Shown piece after piece: positions 10,892-20,785 of a stretch of 64,000 nt of DNA. Each line of letters begins with the position of its first letter. The stretch's first letter is position 1. Both the position numbers and the translations under genes were made by a program. The stretch spans positions 899,246 to 963,245 of the forward strand of contig NW_021167087.1 of assembly GCF_003711515.1 (NCBI RefSeq), read 5' to 3'. The notes under the pieces were generated by a model that saw only the letters and a list, made by a program, of their open reading frames with translations, was not told the origin of the DNA and made no database searches. Source of the DNA: Sodiomyces alkalinus F11. Lineage: Eukaryota > Ascomycota > Sordariomycetes > Glomerellales > Plectosphaerellaceae.

Positions 10892-13450
10892 CGTGTTAGA
10901 CCTTGGTCGCTTCACTCAACGTCGTCTTGGACTCTTGGCCGAGGGGTCTCAGATTCGAAGAGGCCGAGGCGCAAGTTGCAACGGCTGGTGTCAATACATC
11001 ATTGATCGATGCAGACTACAGCCGACTGTAGAAGGAAAGAGCCAGAATGAAGGCAATAAAAAAGCTTTAAAAGCTTCAACTTTCGACTCTGGGATGATGT
11101 AGCAGCGGGCGAATGGTGTTCGGGTTCCAAGTGGTCCAGGTTTAACGTTGGAAGGTTGAAGTTGAAGGGGGCGTCCACGGACCAACGACCCTTGGGTGCG
11201 ACGTCCGAGTCTTATTAGTCATATTATGCTTCTATGCGGAAGACATATAATGAAGTATTGTGGAGCGGGGCAATGATTTATCGAGGATCAATTCACACAC
11301 GTGATCTAGTGGCTATATCCTCAGCCACTGTGTGGCTAGTGCTCCACCAAAATTTACATGTAGCAACCAACCACCACATAATTACTTTGTACTTTGGTCG
11401 TTACAACTTACATCGCCAGCAGTTCATCAAGACGAGCAGCTGCCAGGCCCTCATCCCATTCGAAAACCCTCCTGTTCGAACGCTCCTCTGCCTTGGCCAA
11501 GTGGCGACGTCGACCAGGCCTGTTGGGAGAATCGAGAGCTTCCATTGTGGCCTGAAAATTGTGCTCCGGATGCAAGAGCAGACAGACTATCAGGGAGTAG
11601 GGAAGAGCCAGACGAAATCACACGTCGAGGACGACGGGCTCAGGTCGCCTACTTCGGTTACGGACTACCTCGTGGGAAGAGAAGGAAGCATCAAGGTGTC
11701 ACTTTGATAACAAACATACCGTGGAAGACAGACTGACAGTTAGAACTTAGGCATGCAGCCCCCAAAGCGCCCAGCCTCCAATTCAACTCCCCATGCATGC
11801 CGTTTTCAGGTGGATGACTTGACTAAGCGCCAATGTTATGCTTCCTTTTCCCAAGTTCAGATTCCAAATACAAATCGTTGAGGGGTATACCAGAGGCAGA
11901 GACGAGGGAGCAGAGCACCATGCCCGCAGCCCTATGGGTCATTCGTTGATTGGGAGCGGATGAACCCTGACTGGCGGGGTGGCGGCTGATGAACATCAAG
12001 AGGACTGAGGGCGAGTTTATGAATGGGCCAATCTCATTCTCTTTGCCTCTGGAAAGGGAAACATTCAGCGAGGTCAGGGCTCACCGACTCGTCAACAGAC
12101 GGGATAGACGCGCTAGAGTCCAAAATGCGCCAGTGTCCAGATGACATACAGGCAGCTAGCACGGATACCCCTGGGTGATCGTGGCGCAGTCCCTACCTAT
12201 ATGACTATGTCCTACAGCGAGTCAGCGACGTTGCAGCGGCGCCAGGCCGTAATTAGACCATCTCAAGTCGCTAACCCGCACAACTGGAGACTTGCAGAGA
12301 AGTATGCAGTAATACAACCCTATTTGGGACTTCATCCGCAGATACTCTGCAGTGGTTAGCTATGTAAAATAAAGACTTGGGAGGGTGGTAGTGTATGGTG
12401 GTATTTCCCCTCGCCAAGACCAGCCCTTCGGTTGAATACGAGGTTATGGGAGTCTGGGACAGGGATATACGTTGTAGGTGCTGCAGCGTACCATGAACGA
12501 CGTGGACTTTCCTTTTCAACGGTCTTCTCACGGCAACGCCTGGGAGAGAGAAAACAGCTCAAAAAGAAAGATAAAAATACTCCCCTAGTGCTTCTGCATC
12601 CATCGCTGGACCGACCCCGGGACCTTGCACATCAGGTCGTGCACCCAGAGTGAAGTACGAAGTAAACGCCAAAGCTGCCAGACCCCTGAAGCTGAATCAG
12701 CCCGTTCTTCGTTTTTGGTTCCTGAGGACCCTGAACCCTGACAGTTGACCTGGATCGACGGGCGAGCGTCGGTCCAATGATCGACTTGGGAAAACCTCCG
12801 TCCCAAGCGGTGTCAGTCAAGGCTTAGGGCCACGGGACGGGGTTGTCCTGGGCCCTGGCTTTTGTTGTCTTCTGTAGATAGGGGTTCGCGGCCTGATGGT
12901 TCGAGCGAATTGAGTCTCCTGCACAGCCTGAGCCCTGCACCCCTTCTCCTGGTGCTACCTGCGAACGGAACGTGAAGATTGAACATCTCGGCGCTTCACT
13001 GCCTAGGGCCTAGGCAGCGCAGCCCAGCCCAGCATGCTGTGTCACCGAGTCTTTTATGCACAGACTCACAGAGGGTTGCAGCGCTGAAGAAGAAGCCCCC
13101 AACTATTGTTTTCATAGATTAATTCATTATTGTGCTGCAGATGGACCCTGACCTAGACCCGAGCCACTAGTCAAAGGCTCAAAGCCCCAGGTTTGAAGAA
13201 GCCTCTCGGTCTCTTCTTCTGGTCCGGGGTGCAGTGGCGCATACGAACATCGCCCGAGCTGGGGGTCCCTGAAAGAGGGGCCCAGGGTCCTTCGCCGAGG
13301 GTCGAAACTACATAAGAGTCCTTCGTCGTCGATATTGACGACTCAGGTCATCTTGATGGATTGATTCGCAACCCCATCGATCCCGTTCTGACCACACTAT
13401 TAGACCCCCTCTTTATTTTGGTCTTTGGCTTGGTCTGAACGGCTTTGACA
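10892..13450. other. Long divergent intergenic region
   Basis: About 2.56 kb between the starts of the TPR gene (-) and the WSC gene (+). Overlapping small frames (11,234-11,736; 12,141-12,820) have no recognisable domain, no consistent splice sites and no codon bias. I saw no tRNA-like A and B boxes. It probably holds both promoters. The stretch 13,340-13,450, which is T-rich just before the WSC start, is likely that gene's leader. Confidence 0.45.
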
Positions 13451-14764
13451 ATGCAGCGCCCTTTCCTCTCAGCCCTCATGGCTGCCGTCGCCGTGTCGGC
13501 GTGCGAAATCCCCGATGAGCCCCCCCTTTCCGACACCATCACCGAGGGCTTCGGCATCGTGGTGCAGAACCCCGAGTGGCCCATTGTCCACAACCGCTAC
13601 ATGAATCTGTACGAGTCGGGTGGAGGTGATCAGCATCTCTATCTCAGCCCGGCGGGCGCCTACGCCTTTGATCTGGTTCTCACCGGGGGCATCATTGAGC
13701 AGGATGGTCTTTTTGCCGTCATCAACGGCGAGGTACGTTTGATACTTGGACATCTTGACGAATTGAGAGGAATTGATATCTTTCTTGCTTTGATTCTCAT
13801 ATGCAACTTCTTTCGGTCGACTGACGTAAAGTCTTCTACAGTACCTCATCACCGATAATACCACCAAGCTCTTCATGACGGAGCGCGCGGACCCAATGGC
13901 CATCTTCCAGCCCGTCTACGGCTGCAACCCCGACACGGACGAGTTGCAGGTTGAGCTTGAGTTTGTCGAGCGCCGTGGTGACGGTGATCTTCCTGGCGGT
14001 CACATCTGCGTCCGCTCCGCCGCGGGTGAGAGACACGAGTTCCGCTGGTCTCCCCCTGAGAATCCCGGTATGTTATCGTCAACAACCCCCCAACCCCCCC
14101 ACCCCCCCCCCCTTTTTTTTTTTTGCCATCTCTTCCCATCTCTTCCTTCCCTCCATGTTTCAACCACTTCTCCAACCAAACAGCAAAAATCTCTTCTCGC
14201 TAACTCAACCCCTTCCGCCGACCAACAGCCTGGGACGACGAGAGGCCCTGCATCCCCGTGTCCCTCGTGATCGACCGCTCCGAACCCCCTCCCATCCCGA
14301 CCCCCAGCGGCAGCAGCTCCATCATCATCCCCACCCCCACCGGCCCGTCCGGCCCCACGGCCACCCCAGACATCTTCGCCGACGTCACCTCCGAAGGGTT
14401 CGCCTTCGTGGGCTGCGCGCCCGAGGAAGGCCCCGCCGGCGACGGCATCCCCACCCGCACCCTCAACGGCGAGCTCTACGCCGACGACGAGCTGACCAAC
14501 GAGCTCTGCGTGCAGTACTGCGGCAGCCGGGGCTATGCCTACGCTGGGTCCGAGTATGGCCGGGAGTGCTGGTGCGGGAACTCGTACCCGCCTACGCGCC
14601 AGCCCGGGAACACCCTCGCCGATCTTGCCGGGTGCAACATGCGCTGCGGCGGCGATGACGGGCAGTGGTGTGGTGGTGGTGGGTGGATGAACTTGTATGA
14701 GGCTTGTGGGGAGAACGAGCCTTGTGTGAATGCTGAGTTTCTCCCGGCTGCGAAGAGACATTAA
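13451..14764 (+). CDS. Secreted WSC-domain protein with an N-terminal PhiA-like region
   Basis: Three exons: 13451-13732, 13842-14067 and 14229-14764. Introns are 109 nt (GTACGT...ACAG) and 161 nt (GTATGT...ACAG); the predicted protein has 347 residues. Residues 1-18 form a signal peptide ending in VSAC. Residues about 33-165 form one globular domain (FGIVVQNPEWPIVHN, FAVINGEYL) that I compare with the PhiA-type wall protein at 23.5 kb. A Ser/Thr/Pro linker (about 188-218) follows. A WSC domain at about 225-330 has the expected Cys spacing (C232, C263, C267, C283, C285, C305, C309, C317, C329) and ends in GGWMNLYEAC. WSC domains bind wall glucans or other glycans. There is no GPI signal or membrane anchor after the WSC domain, so it should be wall-associated or secreted. 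The second intron contains a C-run followed by a T-run. Confidence 0.87.
14083..14124 (+). repeat. C-run/T-run homopolymer tract in an intron
   Basis: Inside intron 2 of the WSC gene, runs of C broken by single A residues pass directly into a run of T. It may act as the intron's pyrimidine tract and is a slippage-prone site. Confidence 0.8.
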
Positions 14765-15488
14765 GGGGTACCGCAGGTGTATAGATGGGTGTAGTGGAGG
14801 AGAAGAAAAGTAGGATGGCAAGCGCAGGGCTCAACTAATGCCTTTGGTTTATATAAGTCTAGAGAACATAGACCTGACGGAAGAAAATGGGGTTGAAATT
14901 AGGGAAACAGTTCTCCCCAATGTCTATGTTCTCAGGACATGGGTCAAATTCGTGCGTGATAACATCCACATCACCCAACCCTCAGAACAACCTTCCCCCT
15001 TAACGTCGACCTGTTCCTGGCCCGGGCTGCATTCACATCCCCCCTGACATCGGGGGCGGCAAGACCTCCATGGACGAAGAGGGCCTGCCAGGCCATAAGA
15101 GCCGAGAGGGGAGCGGTGGCGGCTTCTTCCCAAGACAGGTTTGCCGGTTTGCGACTGAGCTCGGGGGTCGTGGCGATGGCAAGGGGCTGGGGCGAGCTGA
15201 GCCGTGTCGGTGGAAGTCTGTGCGGGCGGTTATGTCTGTCGAATCCATACCAGCGGGCAGGTCGATTGTGTCATGGAGAATTGCAGCTGAATCTAATACA
15301 GGTATCTAATTATCTTCTATCAATCTTTATTAGTTGAGGTCTCAGTAGCTGCCCTGGTGTCCCATAGATGTATGACTTCTGGGGGCTGCGTCACACATCG
15401 GCCCAAGTTCTCTCGTTCCCCATGGAAGTTATGGTGTCATCCCAACACTTGGCCGGCATAGGTATCAGACAATTACACTGTCTGCGAG
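14765..15488. other. Convergent 3' region with a 12-bp inverted repeat
   Basis: Between the stops of the WSC gene (+) and the GH20 gene (-). A perfect 12-bp inverted repeat, GAGAACATAGAC (14,862-14,873) and GTCTATGTTCTC (14,922-14,933), with a 48-nt loop lies about 100 bp after the WSC stop and could form a hairpin in the 3' UTR. No gene supported. Confidence 0.5.
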
Positions 15489-17777
15489 TTACCAGGCCAC
15501 AGCTGTTGTGAACAGCACGGCAACAAACATCGCTACCCCTGAAATCTGTAGCGCCGCTCCGACATTCCCCGGATTCGTCGTCTCAGGGGGTCCTTCGTCC
15601 TCCTCCGTTCCCTCAGGGGGGGCTATTCTCGCCACATCCCCAACTCTCAACCTTTCAAGCCCAGACCCGGTAATATCCTCAAGAGGCGCTACGAAGGCCA
15701 TCTGGCTCCAGCTAAACTGGGTATTGCGACCACCGTACACGAACACCTCAAACCGCCCCACGAATTCCCCGTCCACCCAGACCACACTACCGTGCTCAAC
15801 GTCCGTCGCAATGGTAATCGTCGCCGGCAGGTCATCCGACAAACGGACTTCCTCGTGCGTAGAAGATGATGCGTTGACCCAGATCCGCCCCGGATGGCCC
15901 GGGTCGAGCTCCAGGCCGTCTTCCTCACTGACGTGTCGAAGCGGGTAAACCCACCCATCGGCTTCGAAAACCAAGTGCCCCTCTTCATCCAGAGACAACG
16001 TGTTGTCTGGTCCCGACAGCGTGAAAGGTCCAGTGACGGACAGAGTCAGGGTGTAATTCATGCCTTTGCTTCCACGTCCGAGATGAAAAGTCCCGCCGTC
16101 GGTGTCCTCATCGGTGCGCGTCCAAGTCACTTCAGGGGAAGGCAGCAGCACGCGATCCAAGTTCTGTCCCGGCGCACGAGGAGAAAAGAAATCAACACTA
16201 GCAGAAACGGAACCAGCATCCAGTTCGGGTCCTCTCGCGCCGCCCCACGCCCGGGCGCCGGTCAAGGCAATCCCGCGCCGCATGGAGTAATACGCCTCCA
16301 GCTGCGTCGACGCATCAGGCCCGTTATCGTTCCACGCCGCCAATATCGCGCCCTTGTTCCTCGGCTCGCCGTCGTCCAGCTGCATGCTGACGTTAAACGG
16401 GTTGAAGTCCGCCGGCTGCCACTGCCACCCGGGCCGGTCGGCAAAGGCGAGCACGCGGCTCTCGTTGAAGAACTGCGGGTACCGCGCCGGCAGGATGGGC
16501 GTGTGGTCGTTCTTGATTGAGGTGTACGCCCACCAGTCCTGCGAGTTGATGACGTCGTAGCCCTCGGCGACGAGCCGGACGGGATCCGACTGGCCGTACT
16601 GCCAGTGCTGCACCACAATGTCGGTCGACACGGTCAGGGTCTCGGACGGTTCGTGGGTGCCCCAGATGCGCACGCGCTTGCCGGCAGTCGAGTTGACAAA
16701 GTCGGACATCTCGTTGACGAAGGCGATGTAGTCGTCTGCCAACGCGGGATCGTACTCGTCGGCGCCGATGTGCACCTCCTTGGCCTCGAACCAGGGGAGG
16801 AACGCGGACCAGATGCGCTTCACCGTGGGGACGGCATCCGGGTGCGTCAGGTTGAGGAGGTCGCGCTTCGGCAGCGCCAGCTCGGGCTTCCACTTCGTGA
16901 GGTAGAGGCAGTGGCCCGGGGCCTCGATCTCCGGGACGACGGTCACGCCGCGGGCGGCGCAGTGGCGTTGCAGCTCGGCAAACTCTGCGCGCGAGAGCGT
17001 CTCGTTCTCGCGGCCGTGCAGGATGCCCCGGAGGGACTCGTCCTCGGGGAGTAGCGAAAAGTGCGAGTAGACGTCCTGCCAGGTGTCGTTCGCCCCGCGG
17101 TTGAGCGGGTAGTTGTCGCTGAGGTGGTAGTGGAACTCGCTCATCTTGAAGAAGGACGCGTAGCTGCACAGCTCTTTCAGGAAGCCGGGGCTGTACCACT
17201 TGCGGCCGGCGTCGAGCATGAAGCCCCGCGTGGCGTAGGCCGGGGCGTCGACGGATCGACCTACGGGGACGGTTCCGTTCTGGCGGAGGAGGAGGTGCTG
17301 TAGAAAGGTGCGCGTCCCCCACCACATACCACGAGCGCCGGTGCCGCCGATGAAGACGCTGGTAGATGTGACGACGAGCTCGTATCCCTCGGATGTCGGA
17401 ACGCCGTTCTCGTAGGTGATGGAGGATGTATCGCCCGTGAACTCTGCGAGCAGAATGCTATTGCTGCTCACATTGGCCTGGTTGGGAAGTTGTTCAACGC
17501 GCAGCAACGTCCAGTTAGAGTCGGTTAGCTGGCTAAGATCTTCCCGAAAGACATCAGCAAAGCCGAATCCGCTGGGAGGGATGAGGGTTAGACCGTCATC
17601 GTCGGTCTTGGACGCGAGTTTCTCCTCTACATAGATGACTTTGGGGACTGGCCCAACCTCCCATACAGCACCGGTAGACGGTGAATCGGAAGCATTTTGT
17701 GTGGGAGGAAGAAGTTGCAGCGCCCAACTCAGTCCAGGTAGGGAGGCTAGAGCCCCAAGAAGAAGTCGTGATACCAT
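15489..17777 (-). CDS. Glycoside hydrolase family 20 (beta-N-acetylhexosaminidase type), C-terminally anchored
   Basis: Single exon, 762 residues. Residues 1-19 are a signal peptide. An N-terminal GH20b-like alpha/beta domain (about 40-170) precedes the catalytic barrel, which starts at PAYATRGFMLDAGRKW (179-194). Barrel motifs are HYHLSDNYP (217-225), PEIEAPGH (282-289) and HIGADEY (336-342), with Asp340-Glu341 as the catalytic pair of substrate-assisted GH20 chemistry. The usual motif is H-x-G-G-D-E; here the second Gly is Ala. A C-terminal beta-sandwich (about 560-700) precedes an acidic linker and a terminal hydrophobic segment (ISGVAMFVAVLFTTAVAW) that fits a GPI signal or membrane anchor. 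There are many N-x-S/T sites. Likely role: removing terminal GlcNAc/GalNAc from chitin fragments or glycoconjugates at the cell surface. Exact substrate is not shown. Confidence 0.92.
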   Translation of the reverse strand: MVSRLLLGALASLPGLSWALQLLPPTQNASDSPSTGAVWEVGPVPKVIYVEEKLASKTDDDGLTLIPPSGFGFADVFREDLSQLTDSNWTLLRVEQLPNQANVSSNSILLAEFTGDTSSITYENGVPTSEGYELVVTSTSVFIGGTGARGMWWGTRTFLQHLLLRQNGTVPVGRSVDAPAYATRGFMLDAGRKWYSPGFLKELCSYASFFKMSEFHYHLSDNYPLNRGANDTWQDVYSHFSLLPEDESLRGILHGRENETLSRAEFAELQRHCAARGVTVVPEIEAPGHCLYLTKWKPELALPKRDLLNLTHPDAVPTVKRIWSAFLPWFEAKEVHIGADEYDPALADDYIAFVNEMSDFVNSTAGKRVRIWGTHEPSETLTVSTDIVVQHWQYGQSDPVRLVAEGYDVINSQDWWAYTSIKNDHTPILPARYPQFFNESRVLAFADRPGWQWQPADFNPFNVSMQLDDGEPRNKGAILAAWNDNGPDASTQLEAYYSMRRGIALTGARAWGGARGPELDAGSVSASVDFFSPRAPGQNLDRVLLPSPEVTWTRTDEDTDGGTFHLGRGSKGMNYTLTLSVTGPFTLSGPDNTLSLDEEGHLVFEADGWVYPLRHVSEEDGLELDPGHPGRIWVNASSSTHEEVRLSDDLPATITIATDVEHGSVVWVDGEFVGRFEVFVYGGRNTQFSWSQMAFVAPLEDITGSGLERLRVGDVARIAPPEGTEEDEGPPETTNPGNVGAALQISGVAMFVAVLFTTAVAW

Positions 17778-18764
17778 GATGGATGTGGTTGTAAGTTGTG
17801 CTCACCGACTCACCGAGACGACGATGTTAGTCCAGAATTCAGATGATGCGAGTTCCAAGTCATTCCCTCAAAGCCTACCTGCCCATGAGCTTCATGTTAT
17901 TATAAGTAAGGTCTTTTTTCCCTGTTCAGGTCATGTCCTTCCCTGCGTCCCCCGCATTAAGCAACTGCCAACTGTCGCTCTGTCGATCTGTCCCCTCCCC
18001 TCAACGACACCTAACCATGGGACCATGCAGGGAGGCTGGTGGTACGAAGATCACTGCCGAGATGTAACAATACCACCATGGCACCAACCGTCAGATCTAA
18101 CATGACTTGAATTCGATGTAACTGTAACGATACACATCAATCCAACCCCCCACGTTGTGCCAATTATCATGTCGAGGAGCTCGGTCGGGGGACTGCATGA
18201 GAAATGACCCTACAGTCAGCGGTCTACACCTACCGTGACGGGCATCATGATTCATACCGAGCAGTGATCGTCTGATGAAGAGAAGGGATTGATGCTGGAG
18301 AACAGGAAAGCGCCTGTGATCTCATTGTTCAGGGGTTATCGTCAGTCAGGGGGTATTATATCCTCCCCCCCCTACCCCCCGTGATAATTCTAACCACCTA
18401 TATATATTTCACCGCAGGTACTAGAAGTAAGAAGTCATAAAGTGTAAACTGGACTGCCCGCCATAAGTGTGAATATGTGGTGCAAAATACCTGATCTGTC
18501 CGGGCAGAGACAACCTGAACCCCATTCAGTCACGCATCGTCGGTGTAGAACAACTATCATAACGATCATATACTCATGTGGCGAAGACCTTATGCAATCA
18601 AATGCCGCTTGACCAAGGAAGAATAAGAAGAAGAAAAAGTAAGAGTAAAGCAAAGGGGAAAAACTCCGGCCAAGGCACTCCAACTTTCAAACTTGACACT
18701 TTCACCATCAACAGTCAAATGAGGGCCTCGAGATTTCTTTCCTCCTGCTATACCATTGATGCAC
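17778..18764. other. Intergenic region, no gene seen
   Basis: About 1 kb upstream of the GH20 gene and downstream of the methyltransferase stop. Contains a C-rich stretch at about 18,362-18,380. Small frames here are out of frame with any domain I know. Confidence 0.45.
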
Positions 18765-20785
18765 CTAAGTAGAAGCGGCAGCAACTGGCTTCTGCGCATA
18801 CGTGACAATGCTATACTTTGTCAGTCTCTGCACTTTCCCTTGCGGGCCTTGTTTTGGCATTGGGTTTCTTACATGGGCCAGTACGCGTGATACCGGGGGT
18901 TGCGCATATCCCTCCGGACCTCAGCCGTGAACACTTCAACCTCCTCAGGCAACCAGCCGAGGACTCGGGTGAAGAGGGCGAGAGTGATGGCCTGCAGGCC
19001 TCCGCCCATGTTTTCGTTTGCCCACATGCCTGTTTGCCCATCAGTCAGTGTCAGGGGAGAGAACAGAAAAAAAAAAAGAAAAAAAAGGAGACGACAGACC
19101 CAGTTCCTTGTACTTGGCATCCTTGGGCCACCGGTTCGTCGGCCACTTGTAAATAACATCATTAATGTTCGTAAACCCCGCATCCAGAAGATTCTTCTTG
19201 TGCGACTTGACGGCATCCATGGGCCGGCCAATCTTCGCGGCCGCTTCCGCCGTCAGATCCGTCCATTTCTGAAGGGGACAGTCCTTGGGGAGAGTGTCGT
19301 CGTCGGAGGTAACATAAGCAATGTCGACAAACTCGATCCATCCTCCTGGGTTCATGTTTCTATTTTTAACGTTAGCATGAGCCGCATGGGTTACAGGAAA
19401 GTTGAAAACGTTATTGCGCAGTGTTCGAGTTGTTTTCTACTAAAACTCACTCATAGGCCTGCTGCGTGAATCGTGACCAGTTGGCGAGGGAACCGGTCAT
19501 CATGCGTGTGTAGACAAAGTCGAACTTGGTCTCGTAGGCCCAGGGCTCTTCGACGTCGTCGACGAGGAAGATGACATTCGGGGGGACGCTGTGAAGAAAG
19601 CACAGGCAAGGCCAATCAGTTAGCAGCGAGGATAAGCAGTCGATGCAGACCCGGGTGGGATCGATGACTGACTAGGTCGGCTGGATAGGAGAGAGGTCGA
19701 CGCCGAGGACCTAAGTAGCACATGTGAGTCGAACATCCCCCCCTCCCCCCCTTTTTTAGGCCATTTCTGCTTCGACAAATAAACGGCATACCGCAGCTTC
19801 AGGGTGTTCATCAGCTGAAATGGGTTGTCCCCAAGTTAGCCCCTTACAGAACATGCAAATCACACAACTACCACCCGTTACGAAGGGTCACCAGCCACAC
19901 GTACCAAAGTCCATGGCCCAAATCCCGGTGCCTGTGCCGACATCAAGCACCCGATGCAGGGGCTTATCTTTCCCGGCCGGTGAGATGTGCAGCTTCCCGT
20001 CGAACGTCATGCATAAGAGATTATGCTGCAGATCTGGACCTTTCCGTTAGACAAGGCTTGCTGCTCTGGGCATGAGACGAGGGGTAACTATTGGATCGGA
20101 TCTCGCAGGTCCCCTTTCCTTACCTAGACGCTCTTGTTCTACCTGCATTTCGGCGAGGGTTTGACGTTAATGGAATTTTCCTTGGCTCCAGTCACCCCTC
20201 CTCAATCAGGACGGCCAGGACGACGCGCAACCCACCTCATCGTTCGGAAAGTTGTAAGCTGTGAGGTGGGTGGTCAATCAATGAGCGACCAAGTTTCTCC
20301 ATCGCAAGGCCAAGGGGTTTAATCAAGCTGAGGGAGCTCACATCCATCCTTGAAAGCATGATACCGCCGGCCGTTCTCATGGCGATATCGGGCGATAGAT
20401 GAAGCGAGCGACGTCGTGTCGGACTGGCCACTTCCCTAATTGCGAATGCATGTTAAGATGCTGTGCGACGAATGACGGATCATGGGCCAAAAGGAGAAGC
20501 ATATCGAGGTAAAGAGGGTTCCCCGAAGTGCTCCGGGGGGAGGGGGGGGGACGGAGGGGAAAACTCACATCATCGAACAGGGAGTCCGTATCACTCCTCG
20601 CTTCCTATAGAGATAAAAAAAGAACGGGATTGTGTCAATGCGACGAACCGTTCCAAGACGTCATGCTTGCCGCAGAGATCAAATGCGAAGATCACATCTT
20701 ATGAAAATGTCTTACTTACATGCACGTCTGCCTCCAGGTGAGCCGGGGCCTCATGGGTGGCCGCAGCTTGGTCAGTCGTCGCCAT
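18765..20785 (-). CDS. LaeA/TAM-type SAM-dependent methyltransferase, twelve exons
   Basis: Exons (minus order): 20785-20720, 20604-20569, 20423-20342, 20258-20236, 20142-20124, 20033-19905, 19814-19792, 19710-19673, 19588-19451, 19359-19100, 19029-18873, 18810-18765. They join in phase to 338 residues. Every intron is GT-AG and 62-145 nt; two donors are weak (GTCAGT at 19,672, GTCTGT at 19,099). The product has the family plan: acidic Ser/Asp-rich N terminus, SSIARYRHENGRRYHAFKDG, SYNFPNDE, SAM motif I VLDVGTGTG (104-112), GVDLSPIQP, VPPNVIF, NPGGWIEFVDI, and the end RYHAYWPIIVTYAQKP. The family includes regulators and tailoring enzymes of fungal secondary metabolism, but no synthase is nearby, so the substrate is unknown. 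Exon choice rests on frame and motif continuity; the small exons are the least certain. Confidence 0.85.

Noticed and set aside
11234..11736. Two overlapping plus frames of 157 and 134 codons
   Set aside because: Different frames over the same DNA, no domain, no codon bias, no supporting splice structure.
12880..12920. tRNA B-box-like GGTTCGAGC
   Set aside because: No A box, no acceptor stem and no cloverleaf around it; similar words near 21,361 and 21,719 also fail.
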